Of a stretch of DNA of 35,971 nucleotides, positions 17,353 through 23,235 are shown piece by piece; position 1 is the first letter of the stretch, and each line of letters opens with the position of its first letter. Both the position numbers and the translations under genes were made by a program. The notes under the pieces are model-generated. The model saw only the letters and a list, made by a program, of their open reading frames with translations. It did not search any database and was not told the origin of the DNA. This DNA comes from Ignavibacteriaceae bacterium. Lineage in GTDB: Bacteria; Bacteroidota; Ignavibacteria; Ignavibacteriales; Ignavibacteriaceae. Location of the stretch: the NCBI GenBank assembly GCA_013359345.1, contig JABWCA010000010.1:1-35971 (forward strand), in the 5' to 3' direction.

Positions 17353-17804
17353 AATTCACGCATTACTGTTTCAGCTATATCCTCGAATGACTGCGGTGAT
17401 GCCTGATTGTATTTCTCGTATGTTTCCGGATTCCATATCTCTATCTTGTCAAGAACCCCGATTACGAGCACTTCTCCGTCAAGTCCGGCATGCTGAATCA
17501 GATGCTGGGGGATAAGAACCCTTGACTGGTTATCCATGGTCTCTTCCTGAGCGTTATAGAGTATGGTTCTGATGAATCTCTGCTCGTTTTTATTGTAAGG
17601 ATTAAGCTTCTGAAGCTTTGATTCAACCTCGGTCCATGAATCTTTCGGGTAAACATCTACGCAATGCCCTACATTATCCATTCCTATACCTTTGGTCATA
17701 ACAACACTGTTCTCCGCTTCAGGCTTGAAATATTTTTTCAGCCTTGCCGGGATAGCTATCCTGCCTTTTGCATCAATGCTGTGTCTGAAATGACCTTTGA
17801 ACAA
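17349..17804 (-). CDS. mraZ: transcriptional regulator MraZ
   Basis: MraZ is the DNA-binding regulator at the head of dcw operons and represses its own promoter in E. coli. The 151-aa protein has two AbrB-like (MraZ/SpoVT) swapped-hairpin domains: 'HSIDAKGRIAIPARLK' (about residues 8-23) and 'ETMDNQSRVLIPQHL' (about 88-102). Both carry the DxxxR motif of the family. The start is TTG at 17802-17804; the only nearby upstream ATG is followed at once by an in-frame stop, and a GGTGA lies six bases before the TTG. It overlaps rsmH by ATGA. A promoter and MraZ-like boxes lie immediately upstream, consistent with autoregulation. Confidence 0.96.
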   Translation of the reverse strand: MFKGHFRHSIDAKGRIAIPARLKKYFKPEAENSVVMTKGIGMDNVGHCVDVYPKDSWTEVESKLQKLNPYNKNEQRFIRTILYNAQEETMDNQSRVLIPQHLIQHAGLDGEVLVIGVLDKIEIWNPETYEKYNQASPQSFEDIAETVMREL

Positions 17805-17812
17805 TTAATTCA

Positions 17813-17869
17813 CCATTTTATGGGGTAAAATCACCACTTTTCACTACTTTAATGGCAAAAATACACTTT
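17813..17869 (-). promoter_or_regulatory. MraZ-like operator boxes
   Basis: On the minus strand four boxes precede mraZ: AAAGTG (17869-17864), AAAGTA (17850-17845), AAAGTGG (17840-17834) and AAATGG (17818-17813). Box starts are 19, 10 and 22 nt apart, close to whole helical turns. Known MraZ sites are tandem TGGG- or AAAGTG-type repeats with 10-bp periods. The first box abuts the -7 element and the next two lie at the start site, as expected for repression. Confidence 0.6.
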
Positions 17870-17886
17870 TTAACTCTATTAATCAA
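17856..17886 (-). promoter_or_regulatory. promoter of the dcw operon
   Basis: TTG (17886-17884), 20 nt, then TATTTTTG (17863-17856), an exact match to the Bacteroidota -7 consensus TAnnTTTG. Transcription would begin near 17850, giving a leader of about 45 nt to the TTG start of mraZ. No other equally good promoter was seen inside the tightly overlapped operon. Confidence 0.7.
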
Positions 17887-17933
17887 GAATTAAAGTAAAT
17901 TATTTTATTTATTTACAATGACTTAAGAGCAGA

Positions 17934-17985
17934 CAGATAAGATTTATAAAGCTTTATATAAAGCCGTTGAATCAATGATTTATCT
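17934..17985. repeat. AT-rich palindrome inside an inverted repeat
   Basis: A perfect 14-bp palindrome TATAAAGCTTTATA (17945-17958) sits between the arms CAGATAA (17934-17940) and TTATCTG (17979-17985). It lies about 50-100 bp upstream of the -33 element of the mraZ promoter. It could be a binding site or a DNA bend; no function is shown by the sequence. Confidence 0.5.
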
Positions 17986-18042
17986 GATCTCTGTAACTTC
18001 AATAAAATAAAGGAATTGTCATTAATTTGCGCTTATCGCACA

Positions 18043-18170
18043 TGGGAGAGCTTCGGTGTTTTGTGCTTTGGATCATAATTCCGGAGAAAAGTGGGGAAGA
18101 TTTTTGCCTGTGAAAGCAAAGTGGGGAATTTTTACTTAATGTGGGAGATTTTCAGGGCTGAGTGGAGAAT
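18043..18170 (+). repeat. phased GTGGGGAA repeat array, plus orientation
   Basis: Direct degenerate repeats occur on the plus strand: GTGGGGAA at 18091 and 18121, GTGGGAGA at 18141 and GTGGAGAA at 18162, spaced 30, 20 and 21 nt. Each is followed by a T-rich stretch. A further ATGGGAGA lies at 18042, 49 nt before the first. The TGGGG/TGGGA cores and 10-bp phasing resemble known MraZ binding sites, but they point away from mraZ and lie about 240-360 bp from its start. The region has no supported gene. Confidence 0.65.
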
Positions 18171-18224
18171 TCAGATAGAAAATGTTCTTAGCCGGAGTCA
18201 AAATACTCTGTTTTTATCGCGAAA

Positions 18225-18252
18225 CCTCATGAATCAGGGTGCATTCATGAGG
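18225..18252. terminator. 9-bp inverted repeat after the beta-lactamase gene
   Basis: CCTCATGAA (18225-18233) and TTCATGAGG (18244-18252) form a perfect 9-bp stem with a 10-nt loop, about 55 nt past the stop of the beta-lactamase gene. Only three T follow on the minus strand, so it is a weak candidate for an intrinsic terminator; an operator is also possible. Confidence 0.35.
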
Positions 18253-18305
18253 CTGTTTATTAATGATTCAGGTTCAGGGAAGGTTCCTTCAGCGGATTCA
18301 AAACT

Positions 18306-19124
18306 CTATTTTTTACCCGACCCCTCTGATAGGGAAGGTATATATCCCAGCGCAGTGAGCACCTTTTCAGTTATGGATTTCCTGCAGCCGGGGAAATCGG
18401 GGTTCTTATTGTCTGTGTCTTTTTTTAACCGTGTGGCAAACCAGACGGTATTATCAGCTGTTTCGATATATCCGACCCACCAGCCGGTATCCCTGCCGTC
18501 CACTCTCCCCCATCCTGTCTTACCCCTCAGAACATACCCCGGTGCTTCAGCAGCAATCATAATTTCTCTCACTTTGTCGATGGTTTCAGGGCTGAAAGGG
18601 AGATCTCCCGTCTTTAATCTCTTGAGAAAACTGATCTGCTCAACCGGACTCACCTTAAGCGAACCATCAAGCCAGAAAGAATCAATATATCTGCCTGTGT
18701 TTTTGTTACCGTATTCACACTGTTCAAGATAGTATTTATACTTTTCTGCGGGTATTTTTAACGCAAGTTTCTGATAAACCCATGCGGCGGAAACTCTGAA
18801 CGCCTCTTTCACTGAGAGTTCTCTGTTCCAGTCTTCAAAACCCCTGTCTCTCCCATCCCATTTCACTTTCTCATTTTCATCTTTTACCACCCCTTCTTCC
18901 AGAACAATAAGGGAATTGAGGATCTTAAAGCTAGAAGCCGGCAGCATTTGTATCATGGCATCGGCGCTGTCACTGAAAAGCCATCTGTCATTTTTGGAAT
19001 CATAAAGAGTGATACTCCCTTCAAATCCGCAATCAGTCACAAAACTCTGCGATATCTGCTGAGCAAGAATAATACCGGGGGTAAAATTGAGCAGAAATAA
19101 AAGAACTGCAATTGTCTGTTTCAT
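18306..19124 (-). CDS. class D (OXA-like) beta-lactamase
   Basis: This 272-aa protein has a signal peptide (about residues 1-21, ending ILA-QQ) and all main landmarks of serine beta-lactamases of class D, which hydrolyse beta-lactams in the periplasm. The nucleophile motif is SSFK (64-67, in 'PASSFK'), the YGN motif is at 138-140, the omega-region Trp is W151 in 'FWLDGSLKVSP', and KTG is at 202-204. The second motif, usually S-x-V, reads S-A-A (112-114), so the Val that packs near the carboxylated Lys is replaced by Ala. The length is typical. The gene starts 9 nt after the rsmB-like gene with an AAAGGA ribosome binding site, so the two are probably co-transcribed. It may be an intrinsic chromosomal enzyme; a penicillin-sensing domain is the less likely alternative because no membrane domain is fused. 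Confidence 0.92.
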   Translation of the reverse strand: MKQTIAVLLFLLNFTPGIILAQQISQSFVTDCGFEGSITLYDSKNDRWLFSDSADAMIQMLPASSFKILNSLIVLEEGVVKDENEKVKWDGRDRGFEDWNRELSVKEAFRVSAAWVYQKLALKIPAEKYKYYLEQCEYGNKNTGRYIDSFWLDGSLKVSPVEQISFLKRLKTGDLPFSPETIDKVREIMIAAEAPGYVLRGKTGWGRVDGRDTGWWVGYIETADNTVWFATRLKKDTDNKNPDFPGCRKSITEKVLTALGYIPSLSEGSGKK

Positions 19125-19133
19125 TTTTATCCT

Positions 19134-20351
19134 TTATTTATCAGCACTTTCAGCAATGCGCTTTAATTTCGCCATATAAAAACCATCGCTCCCGGTTTTA
19201 TCCGGAGAGAACCATTTCTCTTCAAGCAGCAGGAAAGAGTTGTTTGCACTCAGAAATTTTTTAACCTGGTTTTCGTTTTCATCAGGGAAGATGCTGCAGG
19301 TTGCATAAACCAGTTCTCCTCCCGGTTTCACCATGCGGCTGTAACTCCTGAGTATTTCTTCCTGGGTCTGAATGAGGGCTTCGATCTGCTCAGGTGTCAG
19401 TTTCCATTTTGCATCAGGATTTCTGCGGAAAACACCGCTCCCCGAACATGGCACATCAAGAAGCACTCTATCGGCGCTGCCGGCAAGTCTTTTTAAAGTT
19501 TTGCTGCCTTCTATCACCTTCGATTCAATAATACTGATTCCGTTCCTTCTGGCCCGCTTTTTCAGTTCGTCCAGTTTCCATTGCTCAACGTCCATTGAAA
19601 TCAGCTTCCCCTTGTTTTTCATCAGGGTGGCGATGTGCAGTGATTTGCCTCCCCCGCCGGCGCAGGCATCTATTACCCGCATTCCGGGCTCAGGAGCGAG
19701 AAAGATCCCCACGTTCTGAGAAGAGGTGTCCTGAATTTCAAAGAATCCGTTCTTAAAGAATTCCGTTTTATTGACATTTTTATTTTCATCAAGTATCAGA
19801 GAATCAGATGCAAGAGGATCAGATTTTGCCGTGAATCCCTCTTTATTGAGCAGATCATTAAGTTTTTCTCTCGTTATCTTGAGGGTGTTTGCCCTGATAA
19901 CCAGAGGGGCTCTTTTATTAAGTGCGGAAATCACCGGCTCCCATCTCATGCCAAGCTGAGTCCTTCCGTAAGCATCAAGCCAGTCGGGTACTGATTCCCT
20001 GACTGCAAAGGGGATATCCCGGTTTATCCTGCGCTGAACAGATTGTAAAAGCTGCTCACCGTTTTTTAATTCGTGTCGGTAATCTTCGTATGTAAGGAGC
20101 AGGCAGATATCGGTAAGATCCCTGATATCATCCTTACCGTTGATCCCGGTTATATCTCCGAGATACTGATAGTACCTCTTAAATCTGATGATGTCATAGC
20201 AGGCCTCGGCAACAAATTTTCTGTCGCGGGCGCCCCATTTTTTATTTTCGGCAAACAGGAATTTCAGGGCAAGATCAGGATACTTCCCTTCAAGAAGCAC
20301 TTTTGAAAGCACTTCATAAATTCCGTGAATAAGATTCTTGAAGATTTTCAT
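19134..20351 (-). CDS. rsmB: RsmB/NOP2/NSUN-family rRNA m5C methyltransferase
   Basis: This 405-aa protein is a SAM-dependent RNA cytosine-5 methyltransferase. A helical N-terminal part (about residues 1-140) resembles the NusB-like region of RsmB. The catalytic domain has the SAM loop 'VIDACAGGGGKSLHIA' (about 225-240), the motif IV cysteine C302 in 'DVPCSGSGVFRRNPD', and the motif VI cysteine C352 in 'YATCSIFPDENE'. Both are required in this family, one for catalysis and one for product release. The most likely target is 16S rRNA C967, but RsmF-like or other specificity cannot be excluded. It is transcribed with the beta-lactamase gene and diverges from the M15 peptidase gene across 44 bp. 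Confidence 0.88.
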   Translation of the reverse strand: MKIFKNLIHGIYEVLSKVLLEGKYPDLALKFLFAENKKWGARDRKFVAEACYDIIRFKRYYQYLGDITGINGKDDIRDLTDICLLLTYEDYRHELKNGEQLLQSVQRRINRDIPFAVRESVPDWLDAYGRTQLGMRWEPVISALNKRAPLVIRANTLKITREKLNDLLNKEGFTAKSDPLASDSLILDENKNVNKTEFFKNGFFEIQDTSSQNVGIFLAPEPGMRVIDACAGGGGKSLHIATLMKNKGKLISMDVEQWKLDELKKRARRNGISIIESKVIEGSKTLKRLAGSADRVLLDVPCSGSGVFRRNPDAKWKLTPEQIEALIQTQEEILRSYSRMVKPGGELVYATCSIFPDENENQVKKFLSANNSFLLLEEKWFSPDKTGSDGFYMAKLKRIAESADK

Positions 20352-20368
20352 TAATTATTTTAATTTTT
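20338..20368 (+). promoter_or_regulatory. promoter of the M15 peptidase gene
   Basis: TTG at 20338-20340, exactly 20 nt, then TAATTTTT at 20361-20368, one base from the TAnnTTTG consensus. The start site would be near 20375, about 20 nt before the ATG at 20396. The element overlaps the first codons of the divergent methyltransferase gene. Confidence 0.55.
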
Positions 20369-20381
20369 CGGTTCAGAAAAA

Positions 20382-20389
20382 CAAATTTA
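20382..20389 (-). promoter_or_regulatory. possible -7 element for the rsmB-bla operon
   Basis: On the minus strand TAAATTTG is an exact match to the Bacteroidota -7 consensus, about 30 nt before the ATG of the methyltransferase gene. No TTG is found at the expected upstream distance, so the promoter is uncertain. It would lie back to back with the plus-strand promoter in the same short gap. Confidence 0.35.
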
Positions 20390-20395
20390 AGGTTT

Positions 20396-21049
20396 ATGGG
20401 TAAATATTTTCTGATACTTGCACTTTTTGCTGCATTTATTGCCGGCTGCTCCGAACAGAAACAGCAAAAGCCGGAGGTTATCAAAGAAGAGGAAAAGAAG
20501 GCTGCACTCCCTGATACAGTCATTGATTCTGATATTACTTTTGATGAAGCACTATCCGGAGATGATATTCCGGCTTCAGTGATTAAAGATCTTGTACTCC
20601 TTGATGTCGTGTATCACGGCTTTGATAATAAAATTCACAAAGGTCAGATAGTGGTGAGTAAAAAGGTGCAGAAAGATGTCACCGCCATTTTCAGGGATCT
20701 TTTTGAGATAAAATTCCCGGTTGAAAAAGTAAGGCCGGTGTCATTTTACGGCTGGGATGATGACCGCTCAATGAGGGATAACAATACCTCCGGCTTTAAC
20801 TACAGGAATGTTGCGGGCACTTCAGAAAAGAGCCGGCATGCATACGGACTTGCCATTGATATAAATCCGCTGCTCAACCCTTACATAAATAAAAGCATCG
20901 TTCAGCCTTCGGGGGCTGTGTATGATACAACAAAGGCAGGCACCATTAAAAAGAACTCTGATGTTGTAAAGATTTTTAAGAAATACGGCTGGATCTGGGG
21001 TGGTGACTGGATCCCCTATCAGGATTACCAGCATTTCACGAAGTATTGA
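20396..21049 (+). CDS. lipoprotein peptidoglycan peptidase, M15 family
   Basis: This 217-aa protein has a lipoprotein signal peptide (lipobox 'IAGC', modified Cys18) and a Lys/Glu-rich linker, followed by an M15-type zinc peptidase domain. The zinc ligands fit the family pattern: H148 and D155 in 'SRHAYGLAIDIN', then H213 in 'WIPYQDYQHF', preceded by 'WGGDW'. Enzymes of this M15C type cut the L-Ala-D-Glu or D-Ala bond of peptidoglycan stem peptides; which bond is cut here cannot be told. The protein probably acts in the periplasm anchored to a membrane. The ATG follows AAGG and its own promoter. It diverges from rsmB-bla and ends 14 nt from the convergent HNH gene. Confidence 0.87.
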   Translation: MGKYFLILALFAAFIAGCSEQKQQKPEVIKEEEKKAALPDTVIDSDITFDEALSGDDIPASVIKDLVLLDVVYHGFDNKIHKGQIVVSKKVQKDVTAIFRDLFEIKFPVEKVRPVSFYGWDDDRSMRDNNTSGFNYRNVAGTSEKSRHAYGLAIDINPLLNPYINKSIVQPSGAVYDTTKAGTIKKNSDVVKIFKKYGWIWGGDWIPYQDYQHFTKY

Positions 21050-21063
21050 GGTAAAATATTGTC

Positions 21064-21714
21064 TTACTGATTCAGTTTTTTCTTCAGAAGATATGTAAGT
21101 ATGAATGAGAACTCAGGGAGTTTGCCGTTTTCCGGAGTGGCGAGAAATTTTATTTTATTTCGAAGGTCTTTCTTCTTCATCCCGCCTTTTACAGTCAAAA
21201 ACTGATTGAGATAGGTTTCTCGCCTTTTTTTAACTAACCGGGGATGATTCAGATTCAGTTTTTCTATAGTTTTCTGAGCAGATGTATCATTATCCGCCGG
21301 CTTTACAAGTCCTGATCTGGTGTATTCAAATCTTTCAGAGCAGCTTTTATCAGTTGGCTTAACGAAATCAGATTTTTCAGTGTCAGAAGGCCAGTCGCCC
21401 TTGTACCTTGCACCAAATTCATCATCGCTGAAGGCAGCCACCAGATTATTGTATGAAACTGTTTCGGCAAACCTTCCTGCAGCAATACTCACACTACGGG
21501 GAATAAGATGTTCTATGTGGGTATTTCGCTGTAACAGCCTCAACTGCGTGTAACAGCACAAATAAAATTGTTCAGTGATTAATTTATTCCTTAATTCCTC
21601 CTTTTCAGGATTCTGAAGGTAATCATAATTTACAGATTCCTCAGATTGCGCCTTTCTCAGATTAATCCACTTTACAAGTGAGCCGGGAGGAGTGGTTTTT
21701 CGGATGTGGAACAT
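21064..21714 (-). CDS. ptuB: PtuB-like HNH endonuclease, Septu defence (TIGR02646 family)
   Basis: This 216-aa protein resembles the TIGR02646 family of HNH proteins that pair with an ABC-type ATPase in Septu systems and in some retrons, where they are thought to degrade nucleic acid upon phage attack. The core 'HIEHLIPRS' (66-74) is present, with the conserved Asn in 'YNNLVAAF' (88-95). The downstream 'CSERFEYTRSGLV' (125-137) and 'KTIEKLNLNHPRL' (148-160) also fit the family. Two usual features look altered: the C-x-x-C near 'YLCCYTQLR' reads C53-C54-Y-T, and the later CGH/K region reads 'FGARYKGDW' (100-108). The ATG is 2 nt after the ptuA stop, so the pair is translationally linked. The activity of this variant is uncertain. 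Confidence 0.78.
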   Translation of the reverse strand: MFHIRKTTPPGSLVKWINLRKAQSEESVNYDYLQNPEKEELRNKLITEQFYLCCYTQLRLLQRNTHIEHLIPRSVSIAAGRFAETVSYNNLVAAFSDDEFGARYKGDWPSDTEKSDFVKPTDKSCSERFEYTRSGLVKPADNDTSAQKTIEKLNLNHPRLVKKRRETYLNQFLTVKGGMKKKDLRNKIKFLATPENGKLPEFSFILTYLLKKKLNQ

Positions 21715-21716
21715 AA

Positions 21717-22973
21717 TTATCCGGCTGAATTCATGGCTTTCAGATTATTCATTATTGCAATTAACCGGTTTAAAGATGAATCAACACTCTGCATAATTGT
21801 TGTAAGTTCTTCTATAAGCCTGTTTGCCTCTTCAAACTTTTCCTCAGCAATCAGTTCTTCAAGCCGGATATACCTGGCATTGATCTCATTGGTCCTTGAC
21901 GAACTATCCATTATATCTTCAAGTATGGTGTTTGAGTCCAGACCGTAAGATTCATTAAGTGTCTTCCGGTGATCAAGAGAATAGATTCTCTCCGCCTTTA
22001 ATTCACCTATCACCTGAGGGGAGTGCGTAGTACAAATAAACTGGATTTTCGGGAATAGTTTCTGAAGCACTGAAGCAATGATTCTCTGCCATTTAGGATG
22101 GAGATACAAATCAAGTTCATCAATCAGGACGATCCCGGGGGTGGCACTCAGCACATCATCGCCCGCCCGGGGGTTGAGTGTAACAATTCTTATTGCCAGA
22201 TCGCCTGCCAGTGCAAGAATACCCCGTTGTCCGTCACTCAGACCGGAGTAAGGCAGCTCGGTACCGTCGTCTTTTATAATATAAATCTGATTAACTTTGG
22301 GATCATACCCGATATCAGAAAAACCCGGCAGTGCTTCCAGTATCGTCTTTTTCACAATTGAATAGTGCCTGGGTTCCGTCCCTTCCTTAAAAAATGAATG
22401 TTCCTGCCTTCTGAACCATTCTTCAATATCTGAGAGAGATTTACGGGGATCAAGGCACAATGAATAACCATCAAATCTTGAAAATATCTTTTTGTTTAAG
22501 TTCGGAGTCTTGTTCGGTTCAAGCCAGAGCCTTCCGTTGCCATAATAACAAAGCAGCGGCAGTATGATTTCTTCGCCGTTTCTTACCTCATCATCCAGTT
22601 TGCCGGTTATAGCCTGTAATAACTTTGCATCATTTTTGGTTTTCCCGAATGTGGTCTCTCTGTACCTCTTCCAATCCAGATCCTGACCATTCCATTCACA
22701 TAAAATTGAAATTTCAACAGGGATTTGCGGTTCAGTATTTAATGTGCCATTTTTACCGACAGGGAGAACTCTTATATCATTCTTAGCAATAGATCTTGTT
22801 TTCTGGCTTCTGATTCCAAGGAAAAAAGCACTCAGTCCGATTGAAAGAGCCTCAAGCAATGCGGTTTTACCTGAACCATTTACTCCTATGAGTAAATTCA
22901 TGCCGCTTTGAAAACTTATCTCAAAGTGCCCGAATCCTCTGAAATTCTTCAGCTCAAGTTTTTTAACTTCCAT
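21717..22973 (-). CDS. ptuA: PtuA-like ATPase, Septu defence system
   Basis: This 418-aa protein is an SMC/RecF/ABC-type ATPase of the kind found in Septu. It begins 'KKLELKNFRGFGHFEISF', typical for RecF-like ATPases, then Walker A 'GVNGSGKT' (30-37). The ABC signature region is 'LSDGQRGI' (about 244-251). Walker B with catalytic acidic residues is 'VLIDELDLYLHP' (D285, E286), followed by the switch His in 'FICTTHSPQV' (about 309-318). A C-terminal helical region ('IRLEELIAEEKFEEANRLIEEL') follows the ATPase. Its role is probably to sense infection and control the HNH partner, ptuB, encoded 2 nt downstream. No reverse transcriptase or retron RNA is seen nearby. OLD-family nuclease is rejected because no Toprim domain is visible. 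Confidence 0.8.
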   Translation of the reverse strand: MEVKKLELKNFRGFGHFEISFQSGMNLLIGVNGSGKTALLEALSIGLSAFFLGIRSQKTRSIAKNDIRVLPVGKNGTLNTEPQIPVEISILCEWNGQDLDWKRYRETTFGKTKNDAKLLQAITGKLDDEVRNGEEIILPLLCYYGNGRLWLEPNKTPNLNKKIFSRFDGYSLCLDPRKSLSDIEEWFRRQEHSFFKEGTEPRHYSIVKKTILEALPGFSDIGYDPKVNQIYIIKDDGTELPYSGLSDGQRGILALAGDLAIRIVTLNPRAGDDVLSATPGIVLIDELDLYLHPKWQRIIASVLQKLFPKIQFICTTHSPQVIGELKAERIYSLDHRKTLNESYGLDSNTILEDIMDSSSRTNEINARYIRLEELIAEEKFEEANRLIEELTTIMQSVDSSLNRLIAIMNNLKAMNSAG

Positions 22974-23189
22974 TTTACATGTGCTTATTATTAAATTAGA
23001 AAGACCGGTTACAAGACGATTTTTTATGCAGAAATCTGATTTACAATTTACAAAAAGATTAAATCAATTCAGTGTCGGGTAATGAACTTTTGTAATTATG
23101 CACCGGCTAACAGGTATGATCATAAAAAAGGTTAGTGCCTGACTGGCAACACTTTAGTCTGCGTGAAGGGTCTCAGCTAAGATTTGGAT
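22974..23189. other. AT-rich gap upstream of ptuA
   Basis: No gene was found between the argF terminator and ptuA. The minus-strand sequence contains several TTG and TAAT-type words, but none in the TTG-N20-TAnnTTT arrangement seen elsewhere. No strong ribosome binding site precedes the ATG of ptuA. No retron msr-msd-like paired structure was recognised. Confidence 0.5.
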
Positions 23190-23224
23190 AAAAAACAGAG
23201 GGGCTGAGAATATTCACAGCCCCT
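23190..23224 (-). terminator. Rho-independent terminator of glmS-argF operon
   Basis: On the minus strand a perfect 7-bp stem GGGGCTG/CAGCCCC (23223-23217 with 23206-23200) with a 10-nt loop is followed after TCTG by six T (23195-23190). It begins just 12 nt past the argF stop. Confidence 0.85.
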
Positions 23225-23235
23225 GAAATGCGATT

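Noticed and set aside
18091-18732. A 213-codon plus-strand open frame beginning in the GTGGGGAA repeats
   Set aside because: It is antisense to most of the beta-lactamase gene, which has clear motifs. The start is a GTG inside the repeat array with no fitting protein family.
22974-23235. A retron RNA or reverse transcriptase partner for the ATPase-HNH pair
   Set aside because: No coding region for a reverse transcriptase is present, and the gap contains only an AT-rich stretch and the argF terminator.
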